A stretch of 36,317 nucleotides of DNA, taken from assembly GCA_030601705.1 (NCBI GenBank), contig JAUWBM010000015.1:1-36317 (forward strand). Reading direction: 5' to 3'. This document shows positions 22,792 through 31,260 of this stretch, piece by piece (position 1 is the first letter of the stretch; each line of letters starts with the position of its first letter). Both the position numbers and the translations under genes were made by a program. This DNA comes from Thermoplasmatota archaeon. GTDB taxonomy: Archaea; Thermoplasmatota; E2; DHVEG-1. The notes under the pieces were generated by a model. It saw only the letters and a list, made by a program, of their open reading frames with translations. It searched no databases and had not been told where the DNA came from.

Positions 22792-22800
22792 TTTATATAA
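22792..22800 (+). promoter_or_regulatory. TATA box of the aldolase/thiolase gene
   Basis: TTTATATAA lies 39 bases before the ATG at 22839. GGAGG (about 22825) is correctly placed for translation, so the leader would be about 12-15 bases. Confidence 0.6.
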
Positions 22801-22838
22801 TCCTCATCTATTTACCGAGAGAACGGAGGCAATTTAGT

Positions 22839-23624
22839 ATGGATTGGGGAATGAAAAACAGATTATCAAAGATAATCAAACCAAAAGATGGACATACGGT
22901 TATGCTTGCTGTTGATCATGGGTATTTTATGGGACCCACAACAGGACTTGAAAAACTTGACGAAATGGTAAAACCGCTATTGCCTTATGCTGATGTTCTC
23001 ATGCCAACAAGAGGGGGCTTAAGGAATTACATACCTCCAGAAACAGATATACCTATATGTCTAAGGGTATCAGGGGGTACTAGCATTCTCAACGAAACAA
23101 ATCTACTTCATGAAGGTATCATTGTATCGATGGAGGACGCCATTCGACTTAATGTTTCCGCAGTTGCTTTCTCTATCCTTGTTGGTCAACCTTTTGAGAG
23201 AGACACACTTCTTGGATTTACCCAAATAATCGATGAGGCAAATCGATATGGCATTCCTGTTCTTGCGGTAACAGCTGTTGGCCGTGGCCTTGGAAAGGAT
23301 GCGAAATATCTCTCGCTTGCTTCTCGGATGGCCGCCGAACTTGGTGCTAGCATTGTCAAAACATATTACTGTAAGGATTTCGAACATATCGTTGAAACAT
23401 GTCCTGTTCCAATTGTTATTGCAGGGGGCAAAAAGATTCCAGAAAAAGATGCATTACAAATGGCTTATGACGCATTGCAAGCAGGAGCAATTGGTGTAGA
23501 CATGGGTAGGAATGTTTTCCAAAGCACTGATCCAGTTGGAATGATCAAGGCAGTAAATGCAATAATACACAAAAAAGCAACACCAAAAGAGGCTTTTGAA
23601 ATATTTAAATCCAATAAAAAATAG
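22839..23624 (+). CDS. LsrF-type class I aldolase/thiolase
   Basis: 261 aa. The sequence closely follows bacterial LsrF (3-hydroxy-5-phosphonooxypentane-2,4-dione thiolase): MDWGMKNRLSKI, TVMLAVDHGYFMGPTTGLE, YADVLMPTRGG, and the Schiff-base lysine in IVKTYYCKDFE (K174), then VIAGGKK and GVDMGRNVFQ. It is less like the archaeal ADH synthase MJ0400 branch of the same family. No other lsr genes are nearby, so an AI-2 role is doubtful; a sugar-phosphate aldolase or thiolase acting on a related substrate is more likely. A zinc dehydrogenase follows 72 bases downstream on the same strand and may act on the product or precursor. Confidence 0.8.
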   Translation: MDWGMKNRLSKIIKPKDGHTVMLAVDHGYFMGPTTGLEKLDEMVKPLLPYADVLMPTRGGLRNYIPPETDIPICLRVSGGTSILNETNLLHEGIIVSMEDAIRLNVSAVAFSILVGQPFERDTLLGFTQIIDEANRYGIPVLAVTAVGRGLGKDAKYLSLASRMAAELGASIVKTYYCKDFEHIVETCPVPIVIAGGKKIPEKDALQMAYDALQAGAIGVDMGRNVFQSTDPVGMIKAVNAIIHKKATPKEAFEIFKSNKK

Positions 23625-23696
23625 ACATTTTAATTTGACTTTATTACCTCAATAAAATCTATCGAACAAAGTGATTATAATCTGGAATGTAACACT

Positions 23697-24731
23697 ATGA
23701 AAAAAATGCGCGTTGCAATGTATTACAATAACAGTGATGTTCGTATAGAAGAAATGCCGGTACCTGAAATAAACGATAATGAACTGCTTGTTAGAGTTCA
23801 GTCTAGTGGCATTTGTGGCAGCGATGTTATGGAATGGTACCGTATCAAGAAAGCGCCTCGAGTACTTGGCCACGAGATGTCTGGAGACATTGTAGAAGTT
23901 GGGAAAAACGTAAAAAGATACAAGGTTGGTGATAGAGTATTTGTCTCTCATCATGTTCCTTGTAACAATTGCAGATATTGTCTAAATGATCAACATACAC
24001 TCTGCGATACACTACATTCTACAAATTTTTATCCTGGAGGTTTTGCAGAATATCTGAAAGTCCCAGAAATAAATGTCGATAAGGGCATATTTCTTCTTCC
24101 TAATGAGATGTCCTATGATGAGGGTGTCTTTATTGAACCGTTGGCCTGTGTTGTACGAGGAATGCAAATTGCTGAGATGAAACCAGGACAAAGCGTCCTT
24201 ATCATTGGTAGCGGCATCGCTGGATTGCTACAAATAAAACTTGCACGAGCATTGGGTGCAGGTCGAGTTATAGCTACAGATATTAACGATTATCGGTTAA
24301 AAACAGCAAAAAAAATGGGTACTGATGCGACCATACATGCAAAAGAAAATGTCCCGGAACAAGTAAAAAAACATAACAACGGAAAACTTGCTGATCTTGT
24401 CGTTCTCTGTGCAGGAGTGCCTTCTGCGGTAAAACAAGCTCTACAATCAGTTGACCGTGGTGGAACAATTCTCTTCTTTGCACCGACAGAACCCAGCGTG
24501 AAAATACCATTTCCCTTGTTTGACCTATGGAGCAAGGGAGTGAAAATGGTCTCTACATATGCTGGAAGTCCAAAAGACATAACCAAAGCAATTGATCTTA
24601 TCAAATCAAAAAAAGTGGAGGTTATAGATATGATCACTCATAAGTTTCCACTTTCAGAAGTATCTAAAGGTTTCAAATTGGTGGCTGAAGCAAAAAGCTC
24701 TATTAAAATAATTATTGAGCCTCAGAAATAA
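23697..24731 (+). CDS. Zinc-dependent medium-chain alcohol/polyol dehydrogenase
   Basis: 344 aa. Catalytic zinc ligands: C40 (GICGSD), H59-E60 (GHE) and E145 (IEPLACV). Structural zinc cysteines are C89, C92, C95 and C103. NAD(P) fold: VLIIGSGIAGLLQIKLARAL with the acidic residue in VIATDIN, which favours NAD. Closest by pattern to sorbitol/threonine dehydrogenases. Co-directional with the LsrF-type gene, so it probably oxidises or reduces a sugar-derived intermediate in the same pathway; the substrate is not readable. Confidence 0.85.
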   Translation: MKKMRVAMYYNNSDVRIEEMPVPEINDNELLVRVQSSGICGSDVMEWYRIKKAPRVLGHEMSGDIVEVGKNVKRYKVGDRVFVSHHVPCNNCRYCLNDQHTLCDTLHSTNFYPGGFAEYLKVPEINVDKGIFLLPNEMSYDEGVFIEPLACVVRGMQIAEMKPGQSVLIIGSGIAGLLQIKLARALGAGRVIATDINDYRLKTAKKMGTDATIHAKENVPEQVKKHNNGKLADLVVLCAGVPSAVKQALQSVDRGGTILFFAPTEPSVKIPFPLFDLWSKGVKMVSTYAGSPKDITKAIDLIKSKKVEVIDMITHKFPLSEVSKGFKLVAEAKSSIKIIIEPQK

Positions 24732-24787
24732 TCATTTTTATAAGCTAATCTAAAAAAGAAAAATTGAGGGAGAGATGAATTGCTTAG

Positions 24788-25060
24788 TTACTCATTTTTT
24801 CCTTTTTCCTCATCTAGCTTGTATTCACCAGGTTCTACAACAGGTTTTTTCTCTGCCATATAATAGAACAATGCGAAAAACACTATGACGGCAAAGATAA
24901 AAATGATAGCAAACAAAATTATCGCTCCAACTATAATCCCTGCAACGAAAATCTCTCCGAGCCATACAAGCACACCAGAAAAAAGTAAATAGAAAAGCCC
25001 GATAATTATACCTGCAACGATTAAAGCCGCTAGCAAAGCCGCTAGCAATCCTTTAATCAT
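24788..25060 (-). CDS. Small two-TM membrane protein, AIM24 partner
   Basis: 90 aa: two long hydrophobic segments (~3-28 and ~38-66), then a charged cytoplasmic-type tail (AEKKPVVEPGEYKLDEEKGK). The start overlaps the stop of the AIM24 gene by four bases (25057-25060), so the two are translationally coupled. Unrecognised family; probably anchors or assists the AIM24 protein. Confidence 0.6.
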   Translation of the reverse strand: MIKGLLAALLAALIVAGIIIGLFYLLFSGVLVWLGEIFVAGIIVGAIILFAIIFIFAVIVFFALFYYMAEKKPVVEPGEYKLDEEKGKNE

Positions 25061-25794
25061 TTTGTAAGTCCTCCTAATATACCACCGACAACACCGCCCT
25101 GAACTCCAGAGGTACCACTGCGCTGCGGCATAAATGGAGCAAGCGCTGTTGCAAGATTACCAAGACTCATCGATTGAATAATTACTTTGCCCGGTCCTTT
25201 TAGAGTAGTTAAAAAGATTCCTTCGCCGCCAAAAAACATTGTTTTTATCCCTTTCACCCGCTGGATGTCATAGGTTACCGTGCCATCCCAGCCTACCACA
25301 CTGCCTGTATCAACCTTCATAACCTGATCTGGCTTAAGATCAAACTCGACAAAATCACCACAAGCATGAATAAACACTGTGCCAGTTCCTGACAATTTTT
25401 CAAGTATGAATCCCTCTCCACCGAAAAACGCTGCTCCAAGTCTCTTCTGAAAAGCTATACTCATATCAACTGAATCCTCAGCTACAAGGAAAGCATCCTT
25501 CTGAACGAGAAATTCTTTGCCTGTTGATAGCTCTATCGGTTTTATTGTACCAGGAGCGTTACCACCAAAAGATACAAGAGCCGTTCCTCCTGCAGATGTA
25601 AACTCAGTGAGAAATATTGTCTCCCCAGCAAATTTCCTTCCTATTCCCTTCAAAAGCCCTCCTCTCATTTTTGCTTCCATATTAGTATTTGCACTCATAT
25701 AAACCATTGAGCCCGCTTCAGCAAAGATTTTTTCACCAGGATCTATTTGAAGAGTTACCAACTGTAAATTATCTCCCGATATCTTATATTCCAT
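25057..25794 (-). CDS. AIM24 / TIGR00266 family protein
   Basis: 245 aa. The AIM24 pattern is clear: MVYMSANTNMEAKMRGG, LTEFTSAGGTALVSFGG, a repeated FFGGEGF/FFGGEGI motif, and a glycine-rich end (GGVVGGILGGL). The fold is a trimeric beta-helix like TRAP-type proteins. Function is not established in prokaryotes, though some members lie near membrane or stress genes. Gly-rich C-terminus may contact the membrane. Confidence 0.85.
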   Translation of the reverse strand: MEYKISGDNLQLVTLQIDPGEKIFAEAGSMVYMSANTNMEAKMRGGLLKGIGRKFAGETIFLTEFTSAGGTALVSFGGNAPGTIKPIELSTGKEFLVQKDAFLVAEDSVDMSIAFQKRLGAAFFGGEGFILEKLSGTGTVFIHACGDFVEFDLKPDQVMKVDTGSVVGWDGTVTYDIQRVKGIKTMFFGGEGIFLTTLKGPGKVIIQSMSLGNLATALAPFMPQRSGTSGVQGGVVGGILGGLTK

Positions 25795-25879
25795 CTAAAT
25801 CACCTAACTTTACTCCTGTTTGTAATGATTATCTTATGCTAAAAACTTTCCCATAAAAATTATTATTTAACATCAAAAG

Positions 25880-25889
25880 TTTATAATTA
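25880..25889 (+). promoter_or_regulatory. TATA box giving a nearly leaderless UbiA mRNA
   Basis: TTTATAATTA is centred about 27 bases before the ATG at 25911. Transcription should start at or within a few bases of the start codon, and no ribosome site is visible. Confidence 0.5.
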
Positions 25890-25910
25890 ATTACATTATT
25901 CCAGTGAATA

Positions 25911-26792
25911 ATGAAAAAACTCAAAGCTATCTGGGAACTCATGCGATTGGAGCATGGCATCATGATTGCTATTGCAATACTTGTTGGATCTTTGATAGCA
26001 GAGAAAACATTTCCTGTTTTTGATAAGTTTATGCTTACATTTTTTACTGCGTTATTTCTTGAGGCGAGTACGTTTGCCTTAAATGATTATTATGATTTAG
26101 AAATTGATAAAAAAAATAAGAGAGATGATAGGCCTTTGGTTAGAGGGGATCTCTCTCCAAAAACAGCTTTATATCTGTTTACTGTATTTTTTCCGCTCGG
26201 CATTGTCTGCTCGTATTTCGTCAATCTTACCTGTTTTATTATTGCCATTGTTACAGCACTTTTTGCTATACTCTATGACACTCACTTAAAAAAGATAAAA
26301 TTACTTGGAAACTTCTTCATAGCCTATGTCATGGCCATTCCATTTATTTTTGGAGGGGCTGCAATGCTTAAAGAAAATGCCTTCGTAATAAACTTGTCTC
26401 CTGCAATTTTTATTGTTGCTCTTATTGCTTTTCTCGCGGGTGCAGGCAGAGAAATAATGAAAGACGTGATGGATTTTAAAGGAGACAAAGAAAAAGGAGT
26501 GAAATCATTTCCAAATTACATTGGTATTCGCAAGTCAAATATGCTCTCTGCTTTTTTTTACATCGTAGCTATTGTTCTCAGTTTCCTTCCATTCTTTATA
26601 AGTAGTTATACTTTTTACTATCGGAATTATTACTATCTTGTACTAATCTTACTTACGGATACTATGCTTTTAGCTACATCTTTACAGTTAATTTTTAAGA
26701 AGCAGGTAAATATGAAATTTTATAGGAAATTTACTTTAACGGCATTGTTTGTAGGTCTTCTTGCTTTCTTGATTGGAGCTTTTACAGGGTAA
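25911..26792 (+). CDS. UbiA prenyltransferase (digeranylgeranylglyceryl phosphate synthase type)
   Basis: 293 aa with about eight or nine TM helices. The first Asp motif is NDYYDLEIDKKNKRDDRPLV (residues ~59-78) and the second is around KDVMDFKGDKEKG (~185-197); DTHLKKIKLLGN is the loop typical of archaeal lipid-type UbiA. The reaction would attach a second geranylgeranyl group to geranylgeranylglyceryl phosphate in the membrane to build archaeal lipids. The two following genes, a dolichol/phytol-kinase-like protein and a P-loop kinase, overlap or nearly abut and share the isoprenoid theme. Confidence 0.8.
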   Translation: MKKLKAIWELMRLEHGIMIAIAILVGSLIAEKTFPVFDKFMLTFFTALFLEASTFALNDYYDLEIDKKNKRDDRPLVRGDLSPKTALYLFTVFFPLGIVCSYFVNLTCFIIAIVTALFAILYDTHLKKIKLLGNFFIAYVMAIPFIFGGAAMLKENAFVINLSPAIFIVALIAFLAGAGREIMKDVMDFKGDKEKGVKSFPNYIGIRKSNMLSAFFYIVAIVLSFLPFFISSYTFYYRNYYYLVLILLTDTMLLATSLQLIFKKQVNMKFYRKFTLTALFVGLLAFLIGAFTG

Positions 26793-26804
26793 GGCGAAAA
26801 GTGT

Positions 26805-27491
26805 ATGTTTCAAAGTGATATAGTTGGAGTAGTACTTGTTTACCTCTATGTTGCTGCTCTTCTTATTTTTACTGAAAAAATTCTCTCTAAGAGAGATCCA
26901 ATGGCAAGCAGAAAAATCCTTCATATTATGACGGGCAATATCGCCTTTCTATTACCCATTTTTCAGACACGTGAAGTTATGATATTTTTAGCAGCAGGTC
27001 CCTTTATTCTTTTTACTTTTTTAATGAGCCGCTACTCTCCTATTAAATCTATAAGAGGCAAAACATCTGAATCAGGTCATGGCTTAGGACTGGTCTATTA
27101 TGCCATAGCATGGACTGTCTTAGCATATTTCTTTTTTGACGCAAAAGAAACAATTGCAATCGGTATTCTTGCAATGTCGTATGGTGATGGAGTTGCTTCG
27201 CTTATTGGTATTAAATACGGTAAGAAGAAATATCAGGTATTTGAAGATGTGAAAAGTTATGTAGGGTCAATTGCCATGTTTGTTTTTACCTTTGTTTTGA
27301 TGGTCATTGCTTTAATCTATTACCAGATGTTCTCTTCAACCGTTCCTCATCTAATATTTGAGACATTAGCTTTGCTATTATTCATTGCAGGTATTTCAAC
27401 AATTGTTGAAGGTATAACTCCCATGGGTTTGGATAATCTCTCAGTGCCTTTTGTAACGGCCACCTTGTATTGGATAGTGATGGTGGTGTGA
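26805..27491 (+). CDS. Dolichol/phytol-kinase-like membrane protein (SEC59/VTE5 family)
   Basis: 228 aa with about six TM helices. Family motifs: SRKILHIMTGN near the start, SYGDGVASLIGIKYGKKKY in the middle, and EGITPMGLDNLSVPFV near the end. Members phosphorylate isoprenoid alcohols with CTP or transfer CMP to lipid phosphates (CDP-DAG synthase superfamily). It begins 12 bases after the UbiA stop and ends 5 bases before the next ATG, so the three genes are one operon. Confidence 0.75.
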   Translation: MFQSDIVGVVLVYLYVAALLIFTEKILSKRDPMASRKILHIMTGNIAFLLPIFQTREVMIFLAAGPFILFTFLMSRYSPIKSIRGKTSESGHGLGLVYYAIAWTVLAYFFFDAKETIAIGILAMSYGDGVASLIGIKYGKKKYQVFEDVKSYVGSIAMFVFTFVLMVIALIYYQMFSSTVPHLIFETLALLLFIAGISTIVEGITPMGLDNLSVPFVTATLYWIVMVV

Positions 27492-27496
27492 GTTAC

Positions 27497-28072
27497 ATGC
27501 ATCTGATAATAGTTGATGGACTCGATGGTGTCGGTAAAGATACTCATGCTCAATTGATTAGTAATCGATACGAGCAAAAAGGCAAAAAGGTTATTATTCG
27601 CTCCCATCCTGAATCAGATAATTTTTATGGAATAAAAGCAAAAAAAGCATTATTAGGTAAAGGCAAAATTAATCGATTGAAAGCCTCTGTTTTCTATGCT
27701 TTGGATGTCCTTCGTTCACTTAGAATATATTATCGCAAACCTAAACATGATACACTTATTATTGTTAGATATCTCATGGGGATTGCCTATCTTCCAAAAG
27801 TTTCAGGCAGACTAGCATACAAAGTTTTTGAGAAATTGGTCCCTACCTCCGAGTACATGTTTTTTTTGGATGCATCTCCAGAAGTGTTGCTAAAAAGAAT
27901 TAGTAGGCGAAATGAAACGGAGATGTTTGAGACATATGATGCTCTTGTCAAGATTAGGGGAAAGGCTTTAGATCTGGCTAGGGGTTGGCATATTATTGAT
28001 ACCGCTCAGCCTATTGAAAAAACCTATTCTCAAATTGAAACCATATTAGACATGCTAGATGAAAAGCAATAA
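27497..28072 (+). CDS. Thymidylate-kinase-like P-loop kinase
   Basis: 191 aa from ATG 27497; an upstream TTG frame overlaps the previous gene and is less likely. P-loop DGLDGVGKDTHA, lid-like arginines in LLKRISRRNETEMF. The usual TMP-kinase DR(Y/W) motif appears here as IIVRYLMG, with Val for the Asp, and the P-loop has Asp after GK. It may therefore not be an ordinary dTMP kinase. Its place in an operon with UbiA and an isoprenoid-alcohol kinase raises the idea of a second phosphorylation of an isoprenoid phosphate; that is inference. Confidence 0.65.
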   Translation: MHLIIVDGLDGVGKDTHAQLISNRYEQKGKKVIIRSHPESDNFYGIKAKKALLGKGKINRLKASVFYALDVLRSLRIYYRKPKHDTLIIVRYLMGIAYLPKVSGRLAYKVFEKLVPTSEYMFFLDASPEVLLKRISRRNETEMFETYDALVKIRGKALDLARGWHIIDTAQPIEKTYSQIETILDMLDEKQ

Positions 28073-28105
28073 TTTCTTAATACTTCATAATTTTATATAA
28101 AAAAA

Positions 28106-28113
28106 TTTATATA
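28106..28113 (+). promoter_or_regulatory. TATA box of the candidate small RNA
   Basis: TTTATATA ends 24 bases before 28137, where the long stem begins. That is the normal archaeal spacing from TATA box to transcription start. Confidence 0.5.
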
Positions 28114-28136
28114 CTCATAAATTGATATATATTTCA

Positions 28137-28193
28137 ACGGATGGGGGACTTTTTCTCTCTCTCCTCACTACCTCCTCCACGCTTCCCCATCCG
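28137..28193 (+). ncRNA. Candidate small structured RNA with pyrimidine-rich loop
   Basis: CGGATGGGG (28138-28146) pairs perfectly with CCCCATCCG (28185-28193); G-U and A-U pairs extend it to 11 bp. The loop of ~34 nt is almost all C and T and contains ACCTCCTCC, which matches the anti-Shine-Dalgarno tail of 16S rRNA. No ORF occupies the region, and a TATA box is correctly spaced upstream. It lies between the convergent kinase and NUDIX genes, so a bidirectional terminator is the alternative. I do not recognise it as a known family. Confidence 0.45.
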
Positions 28194-28199
28194 ATACAT

Positions 28200-28607
28200 T
28201 CATTTGAAAATTTTTGAAATGATTTCTTTTAGGTGTGGAACAGTATTATAATTCTCTATTTCTGAAGGAAAAACCCACCTAAATTCGGTATGCTCCCAGT
28301 CTATTTTCACTTTGTCTTTTTTCTCAATAGTAAATAAAAATGGATATATTATCCAGTCGTATTTTCTCCCATTATAACAATCTGTAAATTTCACTGGGTC
28401 ACTTTTTTTAATCAATCGTATATCATTTTTTTCAATACCTACCTCTTCCTCGATTTCTTTGACAGCAGTTTCATAGGGAACTTCATTTTCTTCAACATAA
28501 CCTGCTACACCCCCCCATAATCCCTTATATGTTCTTACCTTGTCACTTCTCTTCAAAATAAGAAGTTTGCCGTTATGTTCCAATAAACAGGTCACAACCC
28601 TCGACAT
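28200..28607 (-). CDS. NUDIX hydrolase
   Basis: 135 aa from ATG 28607 (MSRVVTCLLEHNG). The longer frame to 28661 runs into purQ. The NUDIX box is GYVEENEVPYETAVKEIEEE followed by VGI, with Lys in place of the first Arg of the REUXEE core but all metal-binding Glu present. It hydrolyses a nucleoside diphosphate linked to another group; the substrate is unknown. It begins one base after the purQ stop, so they are co-transcribed; nucleotide-pool cleaning is a reasonable guess. Confidence 0.8.
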   Translation of the reverse strand: MSRVVTCLLEHNGKLLILKRSDKVRTYKGLWGGVAGYVEENEVPYETAVKEIEEEVGIEKNDIRLIKKSDPVKFTDCYNGRKYDWIIYPFLFTIEKKDKVKIDWEHTEFRWVFPSEIENYNTVPHLKEIISKIFK

Positions 28608-28608
28608 T

Positions 28609-29445
28609 TCAAAACCTTTTAGAAATATAGTCCAACACAGATTCAAATATTGCCTGACCATCTCCTATTGTATTGCCAAGTCCAGTTTTTGTCCAATCAG
28701 GATGCTGATGCCTATAAAACGTTCTTTCTGGATGTGGCATCATACCAAATACAGTTCCACAATGATTGCAAATACCTGCAATATTTGAGATAGAACCATT
28801 AGGGTTCCATGGATATCCGGCATAACTGCCATCAGGGTCAACATAACGAAATACGATCTGATCGTTTTCTTCTAATTTTTTTAGATATTCTTCCTGTTTA
28901 TCCATTGGGAATAACAATTTTCCCTCAGCATGAGCACTAGGGATTAATCTAATATCATTTTTAGGAATCTTTGAGGTGAAAACACATTTACCATTATTTT
29001 CATGCTTAAGCAAGGTTGGTCTACATTCAAATCGATTGGAATCATTAAGATACAAACAAGCCTCAGGTGAAGAGTTAGTAGCATCATCAATCCCGGGTAA
29101 CAATCCAAGTTCTATCAATACTTGAAAACCGTTACATATACCGAGTGTTGGATATTCTCGCTTTGCAAATTCTGTTAATTTTTTTTGCAATTTGCTTTTG
29201 ATTCGTGCAGCAAATATGGCCCCTGCTCTGATATAATCGCCAGCTGAAAAGCCTCCGGGTATCATCAAACATTGGTAGTCGAAGACATCTCTTTTTTCAT
29301 CCTCGTTACAATCTATATCTAATAATTGTTTTAGATGGAGGAATTCAGGATTTGCTCCTAATCTTTTGAATGCATCGTATGACTCCTGTTCACAGTTTGT
29401 TCCTTCTATTCTTAGTACACCAATTTTTATGTTTTTTATTTTCAC
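28609..29445 (-). CDS. purQ: Phosphoribosylformylglycinamidine synthase subunit I (glutaminase)
   Basis: 278 aa class I glutamine amidotransferase: GVLRIEGTNCEQE at the start, IPGGFSAGDYIRAG, nucleophile C104 in LGICNGFQVL, and the His-Glu pair in MMPHPERTF. It supplies ammonia to PurL in step 4 of purine synthesis. Longer than bacterial PurQ (~225 aa) because of inserts around residues 130-220, as in several archaea. purL and purS are not in the window. Confidence 0.9.
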   Translation of the reverse strand: MKIKNIKIGVLRIEGTNCEQESYDAFKRLGANPEFLHLKQLLDIDCNEDEKRDVFDYQCLMIPGGFSAGDYIRAGAIFAARIKSKLQKKLTEFAKREYPTLGICNGFQVLIELGLLPGIDDATNSSPEACLYLNDSNRFECRPTLLKHENNGKCVFTSKIPKNDIRLIPSAHAEGKLLFPMDKQEEYLKKLEENDQIVFRYVDPDGSYAGYPWNPNGSISNIAGICNHCGTVFGMMPHPERTFYRHQHPDWTKTGLGNTIGDGQAIFESVLDYISKRF

Positions 29446-29806
29446 TTTTTCACCCGGGAATTATAGGTAATCGCTGCTCCATTATTTCTAGTTTTTTTGA
29501 AATGGAATGATTTTTAATATCTCTCAAAATATCAGAAAATGGATTCCGTTTTCTCAAAACACACGCCAGATATCAGAGGAGTATAGGATTTATTACAATT
29601 TTATAAGACTACATCAAGCAATGAATGAACTTACTCCACCACAAGATGCAGGGGGGTTAATCTTAATTTGGCGGTCTTACTAAAGAACACGAGCATTGTA
29701 GTACACTTGTAGCCAATATTATTACATAATAGCCATTGAAAATTATCATAAAGATTAAAGCTATTCAGAATTAAGTTAAAACAGATCTAAAAATGGAGTG
29801 ATATTT
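29446..29806. other. Non-coding region upstream of purQ and cupin genes
   Basis: 361 bases. It must hold the purQ promoter (minus strand) and the cupin promoter (plus strand). I see only a 20-codon ORF at about 29622 with no supporting signal. A GGAGTGA site at 29795-29801 belongs to the cupin gene. Confidence 0.5.
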
Positions 29807-30148
29807 GTGAAACATGTGCATCATACAGAAGTAGAATTAGAAGAACCTGCCGAACCTGGGGTAAAAGATGTGAAGCTGAGATGGCTTATTTCAAAAAAAG
29901 ATGGTGCTGAGAATTTTGCCATGCGTCTTTTTGAAATTAAATCAGGGGGATATACCCCATTACATCAACATGACTGGGAACATGAAGTATTTATTTTAGA
30001 AGGAAATGGTGTTACTCGGGATAAAACTAGTGAGGAACCATTTAAAGCGGGAGATATTTTCTTTGTTCCAGCAATGGAGTGGCATCAGTTTGTAAATATA
30101 GGTAAAGAAACTCTGAAATTCCTCTGTTTAATACCATGCAAAGAGTGA
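29807..30148 (+). CDS. Single-domain cupin protein
   Basis: 113 aa from GTG 29807, 5 bases after GGAGTGA; the GTG at 29798 lies inside that site and is less likely. Cupin motif 1 is GYTPLHQHDWEHEVFILEG (two His, one Glu for metal) and motif 2 is GDIFFVPAMEWHQFVN with the fourth ligand His. Small cupins bind Fe, Mn or Zn and serve as isomerases, dioxygenases or sensors; the substrate is not readable. Stand-alone gene. Confidence 0.8.
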   Translation: MKHVHHTEVELEEPAEPGVKDVKLRWLISKKDGAENFAMRLFEIKSGGYTPLHQHDWEHEVFILEGNGVTRDKTSEEPFKAGDIFFVPAMEWHQFVNIGKETLKFLCLIPCKE

Positions 30149-30265
30149 ATTGGCATTATGGAATTTCTTGGGGCATTTAAGCGTAAGCAGGGAAATCGTA
30201 ATTCGTATCAAAAAGCTCTTTGAATAAAGACTACCCGACTTTTGTAACGTTAAATGACAAAAGTT

Positions 30266-30412
30266 TTATTTCTCTAATATTTCTTTTTTCTTCCTTTCTT
30301 CCAATTCCTCTCTATCATAATATCTTCTATGACAGTTAGGACATGCTATGGGCGACTCTATTGAATTTCTTATCCATCTATGCGCACAAAAAGGACAATT
30401 CTCCCTTTTCAT
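30266..30412 (-). CDS. 48-aa zinc-ribbon protein
   Basis: Begins MKRENCPFCAHRW, with a second CPNC knuckle at residues 24-27, then a charged helix (DREELEERKKKEILEK). Four cysteines in two CxxC pairs with the W/R-rich linker match small archaeal zinc ribbons that bind nucleic acid or serve as protein adaptors. The flanks (30149-30265 and 30413-30550) show nothing else. Confidence 0.6.
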   Translation of the reverse strand: MKRENCPFCAHRWIRNSIESPIACPNCHRRYYDREELEERKKKEILEK

Positions 30413-30550
30413 TTCGATACAATTTAAAGAGAATGTTATGATGTTTAAAAATATTTCATTAAATCTATTGTTTTTTTGCTATTGATTAGGAAGGTTCTTG
30501 AGAAAGCTATGTTTTAAATTTTGGAAAACGATGACAGAAAGGGGAAATCA

Positions 30551-31144
30551 ATGATTTCATTACCTGAAATTGAAAAAGAAATAAAGCAGATGGAACAGGA
30601 TGTGGCAAATTGTAGAAGATGTGGTTTATGGAAAACAAGAAACAACCCTGTGGCTGGAGAAGGTCCTGTTACTGCTAAAGTGATGTTTATAGGGGAGGCT
30701 CCAGGCTATAATGAGGATATTCAAGGTAGGCCATTTGTTGGTAAAGCAGGCAAGATCTTCGATGAACTATTACGTTCCGTGGGGCTTGAGAGAAAGGATG
30801 TATACATAACCAATATCTTGAAATGCCGGCCACCAAAAAATAGAGATCCGTTGGGGGAGGAGATCAAAGCATGTACACCTTATTTAAATAAACAAATTAC
30901 GTGTATTCAACTATCAGTTATTGGCACCCTTGGAAACTTTGCATCATCATATGTTCTTGATAAATTTGGTTTTCAAGCAGAGAAAATAGGGAAGATTCAT
31001 GGGAAGACATTTCGCATTAAAAACTTACTTTTTGACGCAAGGATAATTCCATTATACCATCCTGCGGCTGCTGTGTATAATCCTAATATGAAAGACGTTT
31101 TGATACAAGATTTCAAATCTATCACAAAAGCTCTACAGAGATAA
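30551..31144 (+). CDS. Family-4 uracil-DNA glycosylase (Fe-S)
   Basis: 197 aa from ATG 30551, which has a GGGG site; a TTG ten codons upstream gives a longer frame. Fe-S cluster cysteines are C21, C24 (CRRC), C92 (LKCRPP) and C108 (ACTPYL). Motif A is GEAPGYNED (48-56) and motif B is HPAAA (170-174). It removes uracil from deaminated DNA and is the standard enzyme of archaea and many thermophiles. Confidence 0.9.
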   Translation: MISLPEIEKEIKQMEQDVANCRRCGLWKTRNNPVAGEGPVTAKVMFIGEAPGYNEDIQGRPFVGKAGKIFDELLRSVGLERKDVYITNILKCRPPKNRDPLGEEIKACTPYLNKQITCIQLSVIGTLGNFASSYVLDKFGFQAEKIGKIHGKTFRIKNLLFDARIIPLYHPAAAVYNPNMKDVLIQDFKSITKALQR

Positions 31145-31260
31145 AATAACATAACGCATTTTATTTGAAAGAATGGTAAGTTTAAAGAAAAAGCATTGAT
31201 ATGATTTGACAGGAAATGACAGGTAATTATACAACTGAAAAGACTTAAAAGAGGCGATGA

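Noticed and set aside
29622..29684. 20-codon ORF in the purQ-cupin gap
   Set aside because: No ribosome site, no recognisable motif, and too short to support.
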